In this document: piece after piece, positions 25,593 through 34,992 of the stretch
How positions within the stretch are numbered: the first letter of the stretch is position 1
Layout of the letters: each line of letters opens with the position of its first letter
DNA from: Lachnospiraceae bacterium
Lineage (GTDB): Bacteria; Bacillota; Clostridia; Lachnospirales; Lachnospiraceae
Direction of reading: 5' to 3'
Assembly: GCA_024692955.1 (NCBI GenBank)
Contig: JAILLW010000029.1
Coordinates: 1 to 58,953, forward strand
DNA: 58,953 bases
Notes under the pieces: generated by a model
Seen by the model: only the letters and a program-made list of their open reading frames with translations
Databases searched by the model: none
Told to the model about the DNA's origin: nothing
Made by a program: the position numbers and the translations under genes

Positions 25593-27578
25593 TTACGCCA
25601 GCGTTTCCCATAGTTCATAGAGCCTTTCAAGTTCTTCATTATTCGCATTGATCCTTGCGGATAATTCCTGAAGTCTGACCGAATTCGAAACATTGACCGG
25701 AAGAGTCATTTCGCTTTCGGTCTTTTTGTTTTCTTCTTCAAGGTACGAGATCCGCTCCTCGCACTTTCGAAGATCGTTTTCCCGTTTGCGCTTGATTGCG
25801 GCAGCTTCTTTCTGGGCCTTGTAATCGAGGGCTCCGACGGATTCCCTTGCGCTGCCGGCCCCTCCTGAGATCTGACCGGATGAGTTTCCGGATCCTGTGC
25901 TCCCCGGGATAGAAGAAACGGAAGATCCGCCAGGAGCAGCGCCGGAATGAGCCTGATCGGGGCTTCCTTTAAGGAGAGCCTTTTTTTCCGCATAATAATC
26001 ATAATCGCCGAGATATTCCGTCAGCCGATTCCCGGAAAGCTCAAGGATCCTGGATGCGGTACGGTTGATGAAATACCGGTCATGGGATACATAGAGGACG
26101 GTTCCCTCATATGCATTGATCGCGTCTTCGAGGATCTCCCGCGAGGTGATATCAAGATGGTTTGTCGGCTCATCGAGGAAGAGGAGATTCGCGCGGGAGA
26201 GCATGAGCTTAGCCAGGGAGACGCGTCCTTTTTCTCCGCCGGATAACGATGAGATCTTCTTAAAGACATCATCGCCGGTAAAAAGAAAGGCGGCAAGGGT
26301 ATTTCGGACGGCGGTATTATCCATATCGGGATGCTCATCCTGCAATTCCTCGAAGAGAGTCTTATCTTCATGGAGCACATGATGCTCCTGATCATAATAG
26401 GCGGAATCGACATTCGTTCCGAGGCGGATCTCACCGGAATCCGGAGAAAGAAGCCCGTTCAGGATCTTCATGATCGTCGTTTTCCCGGTTCCGTTATCGC
26501 CGATGAGGGCGACGTGTTCTCCGCGCTTCAGTTCAAAGGAGAGATCCTCGAACAGCGAAAGGCTGTCAAACCGCTTGGAAAGCTCCGTAACGGAAATCAC
26601 ATCATTCCCCGAAGTGACTTTCGGCATCAGGGAAAGATTCATCGCATCATTGAGTTCCGCGGGCTTTTCGAGCCGTTCGATCTTATTCAGCTTCTTGACA
26701 CGGGATTCGGCGCGCTTTATCGATTTTTCACGGTTGAATTCACGGAGCTTCTTAATGACCGCTTCTTCATGCTCGATGACGGCCTGCTGCTTATACCAGG
26801 CATTCATACGCTCGATCCGGAGCGCTTCCTTTTTTAACGCGTAATCGGAATAGTTCCCCTGAAATACGGTAGAACGCGTATTTTCGATCTCGATCACTTT
26901 GTTCGCGACCTTATCAAGAAAGTAACGGTCATGGGAGACGACCAGAACGGCGCCCCGGTAATTGATCAGCATGTTTTCAAGGAACGCGGTCGCGTTAAGA
27001 TCAAGGTGGTTCGTCGGCTCATCAAGGATAATGAGATCCGGCTTTGTGATAAGGAGCCTGGTCAGGGCTACACGGGTCTTCTGACCGCCTGAGAGCGTAG
27101 AGATGCTTCGTTTCATTTCTTCCTCATCAAAGCCGAGTCCCTTAAGAGTTCCGATGATCTCGCTACGGAACGAATGACCGCCAAGAAGATCAAAGGAGTG
27201 GGAGAGTTTTTCATAATCCTCCATGAGCTTCGTCAGGGCGTCATCGGACCTTAAGGCCATTTCCTGCTCCATATCGCGCAGACGTTCTTCCATCGAAACC
27301 AGATCGCTGCGGGCGGAGAGGAGTTCTTCGTAGATCGTGTTCTCGCTGTCGACCGTTTCCTCCTGCGACAGATATCCGATCGTTTTCCCGCTCGACAGAA
27401 CGCTCTGTCCGCTGTCGGATTCGAGCGCACCTGTGATGATGCGAAGAAGCGTCGTTTTTCCGGCGCCGTTTATCCCGATCAGGGCGCATTTGTCATGATC
27501 CTCGATATGAAACGAGATCTCTTTCAGGATCGTAATATCGTTAAACTGTTTTGAGATATTTTGAACGGAGAGTATCAT
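25593..27578 (-). CDS. ABC-F family ATP-binding protein
   Basis: 661 residues with two ABC domains in one chain and no membrane segments, the ABC-F layout of ribosome-associated ATPases. Domain 1: Walker A GINGAGKTT at residues 35-43, signature LSGGQKTRVAL, then DEPTNHLD. A helical interdomain linker (about 240-310, with WYKQQAVIEHEEAVIKKL) follows. Domain 2: Walker A GDNGTGKTT, signature LSGGEKGRVSL, DEPTNHLD. After a Gly/Ser-rich linker comes a C-terminal coiled coil, as in YdiF/Uup-like members. ABC-F proteins act on stalled or antibiotic-bound ribosomes; which role applies here cannot be told. The ATG at 27578 is preferred over the TTG 12 bp upstream. A terminator at 27640 separates it from the upstream surface gene on the same strand. 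Confidence 0.92.
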   Translation of the reverse strand: MILSVQNISKQFNDITILKEISFHIEDHDKCALIGINGAGKTTLLRIITGALESDSGQSVLSSGKTIGYLSQEETVDSENTIYEELLSARSDLVSMEERLRDMEQEMALRSDDALTKLMEDYEKLSHSFDLLGGHSFRSEIIGTLKGLGFDEEEMKRSISTLSGGQKTRVALTRLLITKPDLIILDEPTNHLDLNATAFLENMLINYRGAVLVVSHDRYFLDKVANKVIEIENTRSTVFQGNYSDYALKKEALRIERMNAWYKQQAVIEHEEAVIKKLREFNREKSIKRAESRVKKLNKIERLEKPAELNDAMNLSLMPKVTSGNDVISVTELSKRFDSLSLFEDLSFELKRGEHVALIGDNGTGKTTIMKILNGLLSPDSGEIRLGTNVDSAYYDQEHHVLHEDKTLFEELQDEHPDMDNTAVRNTLAAFLFTGDDVFKKISSLSGGEKGRVSLAKLMLSRANLLFLDEPTNHLDITSREILEDAINAYEGTVLYVSHDRYFINRTASRILELSGNRLTEYLGDYDYYAEKKALLKGSPDQAHSGAAPGGSSVSSIPGSTGSGNSSGQISGGAGSARESVGALDYKAQKEAAAIKRKRENDLRKCEERISYLEEENKKTESEMTLPVNVSNSVRLQELSARINANNEELERLYELWETLA

Positions 27579-27633
27579 TTTCCTATCCAAGCTTCTGAAG
27601 TACGTGATGCAAACATCTTATCAAATATAACAG

Positions 27634-27662
27634 AAAAACGCCCGGAGGAAAACCCTCCGGGC
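27634..27662 (-). terminator. intrinsic terminator of the split surface gene
   Basis: GCCCGGAGG (27640-27648) and CCTCCGGGC (27654-27662) form a perfect 9-bp stem. On the minus strand it is followed by CGTTTTTCTG. It ends transcription of the gene at 27688-31563 before the ABC-F gene. Confidence 0.85.
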
Positions 27663-27687
27663 ATTTGAGTAACCTTCAATCCTGCGA

Positions 27688-30600
27688 TCACCTGATCTTG
27701 AATTTGATCACAGCAGTTCCTGCGTAAGCGCCCGTTCCTCGAACCGTCACCTGTGCGGTTCCTTTCTTTATGTTGTTTTTGTAGCCAACGATCTCATAGC
27801 AGTAGGGCGCGATCGAAGCTTCGAGGTTCGTCACTTCGATCACCGTCTTTCCCGGAGTAACTGCCTTACCGGTAAATGTCTGATCCGCGATCTTGAACTT
27901 CAGGGATTTGATGTTCTTTGCGGTAACGACATATTCGCCGGTAAGAATCCCGCTGTAGGCGCTCTTCCCGGTTACTTGGGCCCGGATCACGCAGCCCGCG
28001 GGGATGATGTCTTTTTTATTGATCTCGGTTCCCGCTTCGCGGAAATTGACGACGGAATTCTTCTTTACCTTCTGTTTCACGATCGTATCATTCGCATAAT
28101 AGTACTTCACGGTCTTTTCATAATCCGTTCCGGCTTTTAATGTGTTCCCGTAGGAATCGACCACGGTTACTTTCTGCGAGTACTTATTCGCCTTGTTCGC
28201 GCCTGCCACATTGCTGACCTTCAGTGTGAAATCATCCTGATTGAAATCAACGGGCTCGATCGTAAAGGTCCGGTCATTGAAGGAATTCGAATAATTACCG
28301 ATACCGGTCACGGAGATCGTCGGAGGACCGGTCTTTTTCCTCTTATTTACTTTCGCATCACGATCGCCGGGCTTTTTGTTGTAGGAGAGTTTCACTTTGT
28401 AATCCCTGCCTTCAACGAGTTCTTCCAATCCGTCGCTCAGCTTGATCTTAGGCTTTACACCGCTCTTCACATAGGAATATGTGAACAGAGGGTTTGATTC
28501 GGCGTCCCATTCAACCCATTCGCCTTCATAATAATTATAAATCATGACACTGCTTTCACGGAGATTGACCGGTCTAATGGTAAACGTCTTCGTAACCGTA
28601 CCCGTATAGTTATTTTTCCCGATGATCGTCATGGTCACTTTTCCGGCATTCGTATTACCGTTCTTGCCGTATCTTACCGTAAAGTCCTTTCCAAGGGTCA
28701 GTTCGACTTTCTCCGTTTTGCTCTTTTTGAATTCCACTTTGTATTCGGGATCGATCGAAGAGCCGTTATATATAAAGCCTTCCGCCGGAGTGTTGATCGT
28801 GATCACCGTGTTCTTTGAGCTTAACTTCGTCGGCTTCCCGATATTCTTCCTTTCTTTTACAAGCTCAACAGCTTCCTTCAGGCGGAAAGAGCCCCTATAA
28901 TTACCCGACATGGTTAATTCTACATCATAGAGACCGACCTCGGTGATCTCGTCAACGAACGGAGTGGTGTCCGATACATCGGAAGGGCGATATTTAAGCG
29001 TATAGTCCGTGCCGGCTTTCAGTGCGCATCCGGCATCGCTTAACTTAAGCTGGGGCTTTTTATCCTTTCCCGCGATCGCATATACCTTTGTATATGAGAC
29101 ATCGTTCGGATCCGGAGCAGATGACTGATAGATCGAGAAATAGAACTTATCGGAAGTCCCGGAATAAGCTCCTTTCAGATTAACTTTGAAATAGGCCTGT
29201 TTATCCTCAACTTCACAGGCATTCGTGTTATTCGAATAGGAAAGAGTGTAATCCTTTCCTTCCGTAAGAAGGGTAGTCCCGAAGAAGACTTTGGGATTCA
29301 ATAACTTATGGGGCTTTCCGTTATAGTAAAGCCCGGTTTCGGCAAGATCGACATTCGGAACCCAGACACCTGCGGGGACATTCGTGATTTCGTAGTTAAA
29401 CTGTTCTCTGTAATCATAGGCATCGCCCCATTCTTTTACCTTAAAGATTTGAATTCTTTCATCGCTTATCTTGTGGGTGCGGTTTACCGCGACCGCATGG
29501 ATCCAGTGAGTGCCGTCCGTAAAATCACCGGCGGGGATCGGTTCGAGATATTCCGAAACGGAATAACTGTTCGTCACATACCGACCATATTCAGAGCTCC
29601 AATATATCGTATTTTCCAGCTCATTTTTATGAATTAAGGTATCCGAAGCGATCAGATAGAAGATCTGCGCATCCGGGAGCTCCGAGCTGATCGTGATCCG
29701 ATCATCCGCCTTGAGATCGGATCCGGTACCCTTTATGACAGGTTTTTCCGCCTTCGGCTTATTTATGATCTTCACCTGAATCGTGGAAGTTGCGGCTCCG
29801 GCCGAGAATGTGATCTCGGAAGTGCCGACCGCCTTTTTAAGGTGCAGAAATACACCCTGCCTCCCATTTAGTTCCTCACCGAACAGCTCGACGGTTACCA
29901 CAGTTTCATTTGAGGAAACGACTTTCGATGCGGTTTCGATATGGTTTTTCGGAGAGATGTTATAGATCAGGCCGATATCGATCCCTTCTTCCTCATCAAT
30001 ATCCTCATAGTAACGCAGGAAGCCGGATTCGGAACAGGATACGGAAGACACGGTCTTTGCGTTGAAGACCATCTTGGTATACCAGTTATGCGGATCCTTC
30101 TTCATTTCCTTATAGGAAGCCTTGGTGGACCCGTTTCCCTTGAGATTGAGAAATTTCTTTTCCGAACCGGGATAATAGATATGTTCCAGATCATCATAAC
30201 TGGAATTGGTCGGGAAAGAATAGTTGAGTTCCTTCAGGGTCGAAGGAAGAATGATCGTCCGGATCCTTCCATGCTCATTAACGATATTTGATCCGATCGA
30301 AACGATCCCCTCCGGGAAAGCGATGCTCATAAGATTCACAATCCGGAACGCGCTGTCTCCGATCTTACCGTTCTTGAACTTCGGAAGATCGATGCTTGCG
30401 ATAGCGGTCTGCTCAAATGCGCTGTTACCGATCTTTGTCAGAGTATTGTCATGGAAGATCACGTTTTTCAGCTTATCCTGGTAACGGAAAGCGTTGTCAC
30501 CGATCTCGGTCACGCTGGAGGGAATATCGACCGTCGTAACGGCAGCACCCGTACTGGTAGTTAAGTGAAGCACGTCATTCGGAATCTTCTTGATCCCTTC

Positions 30601-30930
30601 CTCGAAGGAAACGGTAGCAAGCGAGGTGCAATCTTTAAAGACATCGGTATCCGTTTCCTTCAGGGATTTCGGAAGCGTGATCTCCTGAAGCGAACTTAAG
30701 CCGTCGAAAGTATATGCGCTGATAAACGTCAGATTCTTCGAAAAACGGATATTCTTTACACCGCTGAGCCCGGTGAAGACACCGCCGTTCGGATTACGGA
30801 GCTCGTATATGCTGTCATCGAGAATGATATCGGTGATCGTTTCTTCAAAATCTTTTTCGTAAGGCTCCGTGTTAAGATAATCCCTGACGGAGTGATCCGA
30901 GCTTACGTAATTCTTTCCGTTGTAAGTACC
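27688..30930 (-). pseudogene. C-terminal part of a surface protein gene split by an in-frame TGA
   Basis: This stretch continues the reading frame of 30931-31563 after a single TGA at 30931-30933, with no other stop to 27688. The first in-frame candidate start downstream is a GTG near 30573, inside a leucine-rich-repeat run, so it is unlikely to be a true start. Content in order: linker, BspA-type LRR units (VTEIGDNAFRYQDKLKNV), a region resembling chitobiase/Ig-like beta domains, then several modules with NYTGTVTKTFTI or NYSNSF endings and the AGTDYEKTVKYY motif shared with the surface protein at 1-3675. No C-terminal anchor. The stop may be a nonsense mutation, a sequencing error or a read-through site. 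Apart from it the frame is intact, so any damage is recent. Confidence 0.75.
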
Positions 30931-31563
30931 TCATATATAAATGGCTCTTCGGTTTTCGCCGGAAAGCTTATAGGTCCAGACGCGGCCGTATACGGTGTTT
31001 CCGAGCTCAAAGTTATAATCGGAATTGCTGCCGTAGACCGTGATCGCGCTCGCGCCGTCCGGAAGAAGATCCGCGGTAAGCTCTTTTACTTCCACATCGA
31101 CGCCGAGCGCATCTTCCGAAAAGGATTCTTCCACGGAAGGGGTTTCTTCCGCGATCATTTCATCCCCGGCATCCGCATCATCCGATATTTCCTCATCGAC
31201 CGCGGAAAACGACTCGTCCGTTTCTGAAGATGTGACCACATCTTCGGAAAGTTCATCCGAGGCAGGGACTTCATCGGATCCTTCGGTAAGAGATTCCGTT
31301 TCTTCCGTTACGGGATCGTCCGCTTCATTCCCGGAAAGAGGATCGACATCTTCAAGATCATCGCCGGGAACCGGATTTGCAGTTTCACCGGGTTCTTCGT
31401 TAAGGCTGTCCTCTGCAAGGATATCTTCCGCGAGCACTTCCTCCGCATCCTCATAATCCGCGCCAAGATCCGCGGCATAAGCTGCCGAAGAAAGCGGAGA
31501 GATGAGAGCGAGTGCAAAAGCCAGAAGAACGCTAAGAATCATTCTTGACATTTTTCGTTTCAT
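30931..31563 (-). CDS. N-terminal part of the split surface protein (signal peptide, acidic linker)
   Basis: 210 residues. The signal peptide is clear: MKRKMSRM, hydrophobic core, cleavage near AAYAADLG. Residues about 30-150 are acidic low complexity (Glu, Asp, Ser), like the linkers of neighbouring surface proteins. The last 45 residues begin a folded domain (AITVYGSNSDYNFELGN) that runs straight into the TGA. The same frame continues beyond the stop for more than 1,000 codons, so this is the front of one large gene, 31563 down to 27688. Start ATG at 31563 has AAAGGA 7 bases upstream. If the stop is real, a short secreted acidic peptide without repeats would be made. Confidence 0.75.
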   Translation of the reverse strand: MKRKMSRMILSVLLAFALALISPLSSAAYAADLGADYEDAEEVLAEDILAEDSLNEEPGETANPVPGDDLEDVDPLSGNEADDPVTEETESLTEGSDEVPASDELSEDVVTSSETDESFSAVDEEISDDADAGDEMIAEETPSVEESFSEDALGVDVEVKELTADLLPDGASAITVYGSNSDYNFELGNTVYGRVWTYKLSGENRRAIYI

Positions 31564-31588
31564 AATCGTTTCCTTTCTGAAAAGAATA

Positions 31589-31624
31589 TGTATCTGATGA
31601 TACAAAAAACACCGTTTTTGTCAT
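31589..31624 (-). promoter_or_regulatory. minus-strand promoter with palindromic operator
   Basis: Reading the minus strand: ATGACA (31624-31619), 16-bp spacer, TATCAT (31602-31597). The palindrome TGTATC-TGAT-GATACA (31589-31604) covers the -10 and is a probable repressor site. It drives the split surface gene. Confidence 0.5.
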
Positions 31625-31644
31625 CGGTCGGCGATCAAAAAAAG

Positions 31645-31673
31645 ATGACATTTTCGCCATGGGAGGCTATAAT
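31645..31673 (+). promoter_or_regulatory. plus-strand promoter of the lipoprotein operon
   Basis: ATGACA (31645-31650), 17-bp spacer, TATAAT (31668-31673). It diverges from the surface-gene promoter and gives a leader of about 80 nt with a 9-codon upstream ORF. Confidence 0.65.
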
Positions 31674-31721
31674 ATACAAGTACGTGTGAAAGGTAAAAAC
31701 ACGATCGATGAAGGGAGTATT

Positions 31722-31751
31722 ATGAAACGATACGGCGGATATCGCCTGTAA
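31722..31751 (+). other. possible 9-codon upstream ORF (leader peptide)
   Basis: ATG at 31722 with AGGGAG about 5 bases before it encodes MKRYGGYRL and stops at 31751, 10 bp before the lipoprotein start. The segment includes GGCG-GATAT-CGCC, a small hairpin. It could couple translation to the next gene; this is inference from position and ribosome site only. Confidence 0.35.
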
Positions 31752-31761
31752 TACGGAGGAA

Positions 31762-32937
31762 ATGATGAAAAAAGAAACCGGTATGATCAAAAAGTTCGTG
31801 CTCACCGCGGCGATCGGAGCATTTTCACTTATGATGCTTACCGCCTGCGGGGCGAAGGAGCCGGACGGGTATTATACGCTGGAATCCGTGATCGAGGACG
31901 GAGAAGAAGTGGACGAAGACGATTTTGATGATGACGGATTTGACAACAGCTACGCGGTATTCGAGGACGGAAAAGGCTATCTTGTACTGCTTAATACCCC
32001 CGAAGATGTGAAATATAATGCCGAGAAAGGGACTCTCAGTTCGGATTTCGGTAAGTTCGCGGCATCCCTTAAAGGGAAAAAGCTTACGATCGCGGACGGA
32101 AAGACCATAATGGTATTTACAAAGAGCAAGGAGGATGCTCCGAAAAAGCCCGGATATCCCGTGATCGCCGCTGCGGATGACCTGCCTGATGCCGGGGTCG
32201 ATGAACCCTGGGATTCGGGTGCCGGCGCGACCGAAGCAATGCCGGATTATTATGATATACTGGATCGTCTCCGTGAAGAGCAGCCGGACATCGACTGGGA
32301 TAACTTTGACTGGGAAAGCTATGACTGGGCAAAGGATCCTTATGATCTTACGGAATATTTCACCCAGGAGTATCAGAACTATACGGAAAGCGAGACGGCG
32401 ACAGAGCCTGCTGCGGAACCGGCGGCCGGGGCGGATCCCCTTCTTGATTTCTGGAATGATTACTGGTTCGGATGGATCAAGATCGAAGGGATGACGGACG
32501 AATGGAGAAAGTATGACGATGAAAAATTCCCGGTACTCGGGAGGTCTGCCCTCAACGAAGACGGAAGCGGCTATATCTATCTTTGGGACAATGAATCGAT
32601 GGTCGCGGAAGTGCAATGCTCCAATAACGGCTACGGCTTAAGCGAAGCAGGTACGATGGTATCCGAGAGCGGCCAGATTTTCAGCAAGCCGGCCGCGCAT
32701 GCGGACTGGTCGGTGGATCCCGGGATCTATGATCTTGACAACTATGTCCGTATCGACGGACGCTTCTATGACGATAATGATGACCTGCAGTTCTTCTATG
32801 AAGTGCATCTGGTAAGATGGGGAGAGAGCTGGGATCATCTGGATGCGGAGCTTCTGCCTGCCGAAAAATACTATGAATGGTATCAGGAACAGATAGACAA
32901 GGGGGTTACAACTCCCACGTTCCTTCCGGAAGAATAA
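31762..32937 (+). CDS. putative lipoprotein of unknown function
   Basis: 391 residues. Type II signal peptide with lipobox LTAC and lipidated Cys29, followed by GAKEPDGYY. Residues about 38-120 contain an acidic strand (VDEDDFDDDGFD) and a small beta domain; about 150-225 is rich in Trp, Asp and Tyr (DWDNFDWESYDW), and the C-terminal 150 residues look beta-rich with aromatic residues. I do not recognise a characterised family, though short domains like residues 35-115 recur in Lachnospiraceae lipoproteins. It is exported and membrane-tethered, first of four collinear genes ending at a terminator at 34866. GGAGGA lies just before overlapping ATGs at 31762 and 31765; either may be used. Confidence 0.7.
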   Translation: MMKKETGMIKKFVLTAAIGAFSLMMLTACGAKEPDGYYTLESVIEDGEEVDEDDFDDDGFDNSYAVFEDGKGYLVLLNTPEDVKYNAEKGTLSSDFGKFAASLKGKKLTIADGKTIMVFTKSKEDAPKKPGYPVIAAADDLPDAGVDEPWDSGAGATEAMPDYYDILDRLREEQPDIDWDNFDWESYDWAKDPYDLTEYFTQEYQNYTESETATEPAAEPAAGADPLLDFWNDYWFGWIKIEGMTDEWRKYDDEKFPVLGRSALNEDGSGYIYLWDNESMVAEVQCSNNGYGLSEAGTMVSESGQIFSKPAAHADWSVDPGIYDLDNYVRIDGRFYDDNDDLQFFYEVHLVRWGESWDHLDAELLPAEKYYEWYQEQIDKGVTTPTFLPEE

Positions 32938-32979
32938 GAGAGTTTCTTTCCCGGGGATGATGATTTGGAGGAATTAACG

Positions 32980-33777
32980 ATGTCGATCGAAGTAAAAGGT
33001 ATAAATAATGAATTTGATATGGAAAACGGCGGAGAACCGGACCCCATTGTAGGGACCTATACGATTCCCGGACTGGGGATCCCCGGTGAAGTCCCCGGTG
33101 CGGCGAAACCCGCTGCTCAGACTGCACCTGCGTCTGCACCCCAGATAAGCGCACAGCCGGTACCCCAGGCAGCGCCTCAGATGGACATGCAGCCGGCGCC
33201 TCAGCCGGCACCTGCACCCCAGGCAGCGCCTCAGACGACTGCGCAGCAATCACCCCAGGCAGCGCCTCAGACGACCGCACAGCCGGCACCCCAGGCATCG
33301 CCTCAGATGAGCGCGCACCCGGCACCCCGGGCAGCGACTCAGATGACCGCGCAGCCGGTACCCCAGGCAGCGCCTCAGAATTCGTATGTACCTCAGGGAC
33401 AGCCGGCATACGCACCACAGAATCAGAAAGGAAAGAGCAAACTTCCCATGATCCTTGCCATCGCCGGCGGCGGGCTCCTGATCCTTCTTGCGGCGATCTT
33501 CGGGATCCGCGCCATCGTATCGGGTGTTTCCGCATCAAAGATCGAGGGAGAGGGTACCGCTCTTTCGGATATGCTGGAGCAGGCAAGATACAATCGCGAA
33601 CATACAACAGGCGAGACCACAGACGAAAAACCGGATCGGAATACCAATGAAAACGGCGGAAATTTCTTCAGCCTCTTTGGCGCGGGTTATGCCGCTCCGG
33701 CGGCCGATGTGCCGGCAGCTGAAGAAAGCACTGAAGAAGAATACCCGGAAGAAGAGTACGACGGGGAAGAAGAATAA
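32980..33777 (+). CDS. Pro/Gln-rich single-pass membrane protein
   Basis: 265 residues, unknown function. Residues 1-43 are a soluble segment (GINNEFDMENGGEPDP). About 44-147 is a repetitive Pro/Gln/Ala stretch of APQTTAQPAPQA type, encoded by related DNA units around CCCCAGGCAGCGCCTCAG. A membrane segment (MILAIAGGGLLILLAAIFGI) lies at about 155-182. The C-terminal 80 residues are polar and end in a Glu-rich tail. With no signal peptide, the repeat region is probably cytoplasmic and the tail outside, the reverse being possible. ATG 32980 has GGAGGAA 7 bases upstream; the longer frame from a TTG at 32965 reads through that ribosome site. Likely co-transcribed with the lipoprotein and the AIM24 gene. 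Confidence 0.65.
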   Translation: MSIEVKGINNEFDMENGGEPDPIVGTYTIPGLGIPGEVPGAAKPAAQTAPASAPQISAQPVPQAAPQMDMQPAPQPAPAPQAAPQTTAQQSPQAAPQTTAQPAPQASPQMSAHPAPRAATQMTAQPVPQAAPQNSYVPQGQPAYAPQNQKGKSKLPMILAIAGGGLLILLAAIFGIRAIVSGVSASKIEGEGTALSDMLEQARYNREHTTGETTDEKPDRNTNENGGNFFSLFGAGYAAPAADVPAAEESTEEEYPEEEYDGEEE

Positions 33778-33835
33778 GGTAACTGCGGCGATCAGCCGAG
33801 GATATAGCATTATTTAAACAAAAGGAGGGTAAGTT

Positions 33836-34513
33836 ATGCAGTATCAAATTGAAGGCGGAAGCCTGCCTTGTCTCGTGATCTCGCTGAATCCGGGTGAAAA
33901 ACTCATCAGTGAAGTAGGCGGAAGGACCTGGAGCAAAGGTGAAATTGAGACGGAGACCACTTCAAACGGCGGTGCGGGTAAAGCTCTCGGAAGACTTCTT
34001 ACGGGAGAAAGCCTCTTTATGAGCACCTATACGGCTCAGGGACCTGCGGAGATCGTATTCACGTCCTCTTTCCCCGGAAGGATCGTTGCCATGGAACTCC
34101 AGGCAGGACAAAGCGTGATCGCTCAGAAATCCGCGTTCCTTTGTGCTTCCTATGGTGTTCAGCTCAGCGCCTATGTAAACAAGAGTGCCAAGACCGGCTT
34201 CCTTGGCGGAGAAGGTTTTATCATGCAGAAGATCACCGGTCCCGGACTTGCGTTCTTTGAGATTGACGGATACTGCAAGGAATATGATCTGCAGGCCGGC
34301 GAGAGGGTCGTATGCGACACCGGCGTAATGGCTCTTATGGATGAGACCTGTTCCATGGAAGTTCAGACCGTAAAGGGTCTCAAGAACAAGCTTCTCGGCG
34401 GAGAAGGCATTTTTGACACGGTTCTCGTAGGTCCCGGTAAAGTTTATCTGCAGACCATGACGGTATCGAAACTCGCATCTCTGCTCATCCCGTATCTGCC
34501 GCTGAAGAAGTAG
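33836..34513 (+). CDS. AIM24 / TIGR00266 family protein
   Basis: 225 residues, matching the AIM24 family of double beta-propeller-like proteins widespread in bacteria and fungi. Recognisable family features are GGRTWSKGEIETET, the Gly-rich GRLLTGESLFMSTYTAQG, FPGRIVAMEL and GGEGFIMQKITGPGLAFFEIDG. No signal peptide or membrane segment, so cytoplasmic or membrane-peripheral. The biochemical role is unknown; in yeast the homologue acts at the mitochondrial inner membrane. Its neighbours, two membrane-associated proteins and a lipoprotein, fit an envelope link. Start ATG 33836 is preceded by AAAGGAGGGTAAGTT, a strong ribosome site. Confidence 0.88.
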   Translation: MQYQIEGGSLPCLVISLNPGEKLISEVGGRTWSKGEIETETTSNGGAGKALGRLLTGESLFMSTYTAQGPAEIVFTSSFPGRIVAMELQAGQSVIAQKSAFLCASYGVQLSAYVNKSAKTGFLGGEGFIMQKITGPGLAFFEIDGYCKEYDLQAGERVVCDTGVMALMDETCSMEVQTVKGLKNKLLGGEGIFDTVLVGPGKVYLQTMTVSKLASLLIPYLPLKK

Positions 34514-34537
34514 TTTTCACCGGGAGGCGTTAAGATC

Positions 34538-34831
34538 ATGGATGATAACGGAGCGAAAAAGAAAAAATCCCCGTTAAGGGCATTATGGGCCCTGCTGATC
34601 ATTCCGGCAACAGTGCTTATCGATTATCTTCTGGTGATCGTTGGCGCAATCATCGATGTCAGCATATATGAACCCAAAGAGGGGATGGTCGGTTCCCCGG
34701 TCCCGTTTTTTTCGGTTATCTTCATTTTGATCGCCATAGTCTTCAGCATCATCGCCCTGATCGTAATGATCGTTCTGATCATCACACTTGCGGTCGGAGC
34801 GAAGAAAGAAAAAGAATACCCTTATGAATAG
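34538..34831 (+). CDS. small two-pass membrane protein
   Basis: 97 residues with two hydrophobic segments (about 13-37, RALWALLIIPATVLIDYLLV, and about 60-87, FFSVIFILIAIVFSIIALIV), a short polar loop between them and charged termini (GAKKKKSP at the start, AKKEKEYPYE at the end). No recognised family. It follows the AIM24 gene by 24 bp with GGGAGGCG upstream of the ATG, so it belongs to the same transcript, which ends at the terminator at 34866. Confidence 0.65.
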   Translation: MDDNGAKKKKSPLRALWALLIIPATVLIDYLLVIVGAIIDVSIYEPKEGMVGSPVPFFSVIFILIAIVFSIIALIVMIVLIITLAVGAKKEKEYPYE

Positions 34832-34865
34832 AAACATCTTTCGTTCTTAAGGCAGGGAAATTCCT

Positions 34866-34903
34866 GAGGAGGCTGCATCTGCGGCCTTCTCTATTTTATT
34901 TTT
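34866..34903 (+). terminator. intrinsic terminator of the lipoprotein-AIM24 operon
   Basis: An 11-bp stem with G-T pairs starts GAGGAGGCTGC (34866) and closes with GCGGCCTTCTC (to 34891), followed by TATTTTATTTTT. Confidence 0.8.
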
Positions 34904-34951
34904 CCATAAAAATTTATCTCTCTTTTTGTGCAGTTTTTCCTATACGATTCG

Positions 34952-34980
34952 TTGACAAAACGGTTTCTCACTGATATTAT
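34952..34980 (+). promoter_or_regulatory. promoter of the aldouronate operon
   Basis: TTGACA (34952-34957), 17-bp spacer, TATTAT (34975-34980), near consensus. Start near 34987 puts the operator just downstream of the start site. Confidence 0.8.
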
Positions 34981-34992
34981 TAACAATATAAA

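Noticed and set aside
30931-30933. Selenocysteine codon at the TGA
   Set aside because: The protein is a structural repeat protein, the site has no catalytic context, and no SECIS-like hairpin is seen just downstream.
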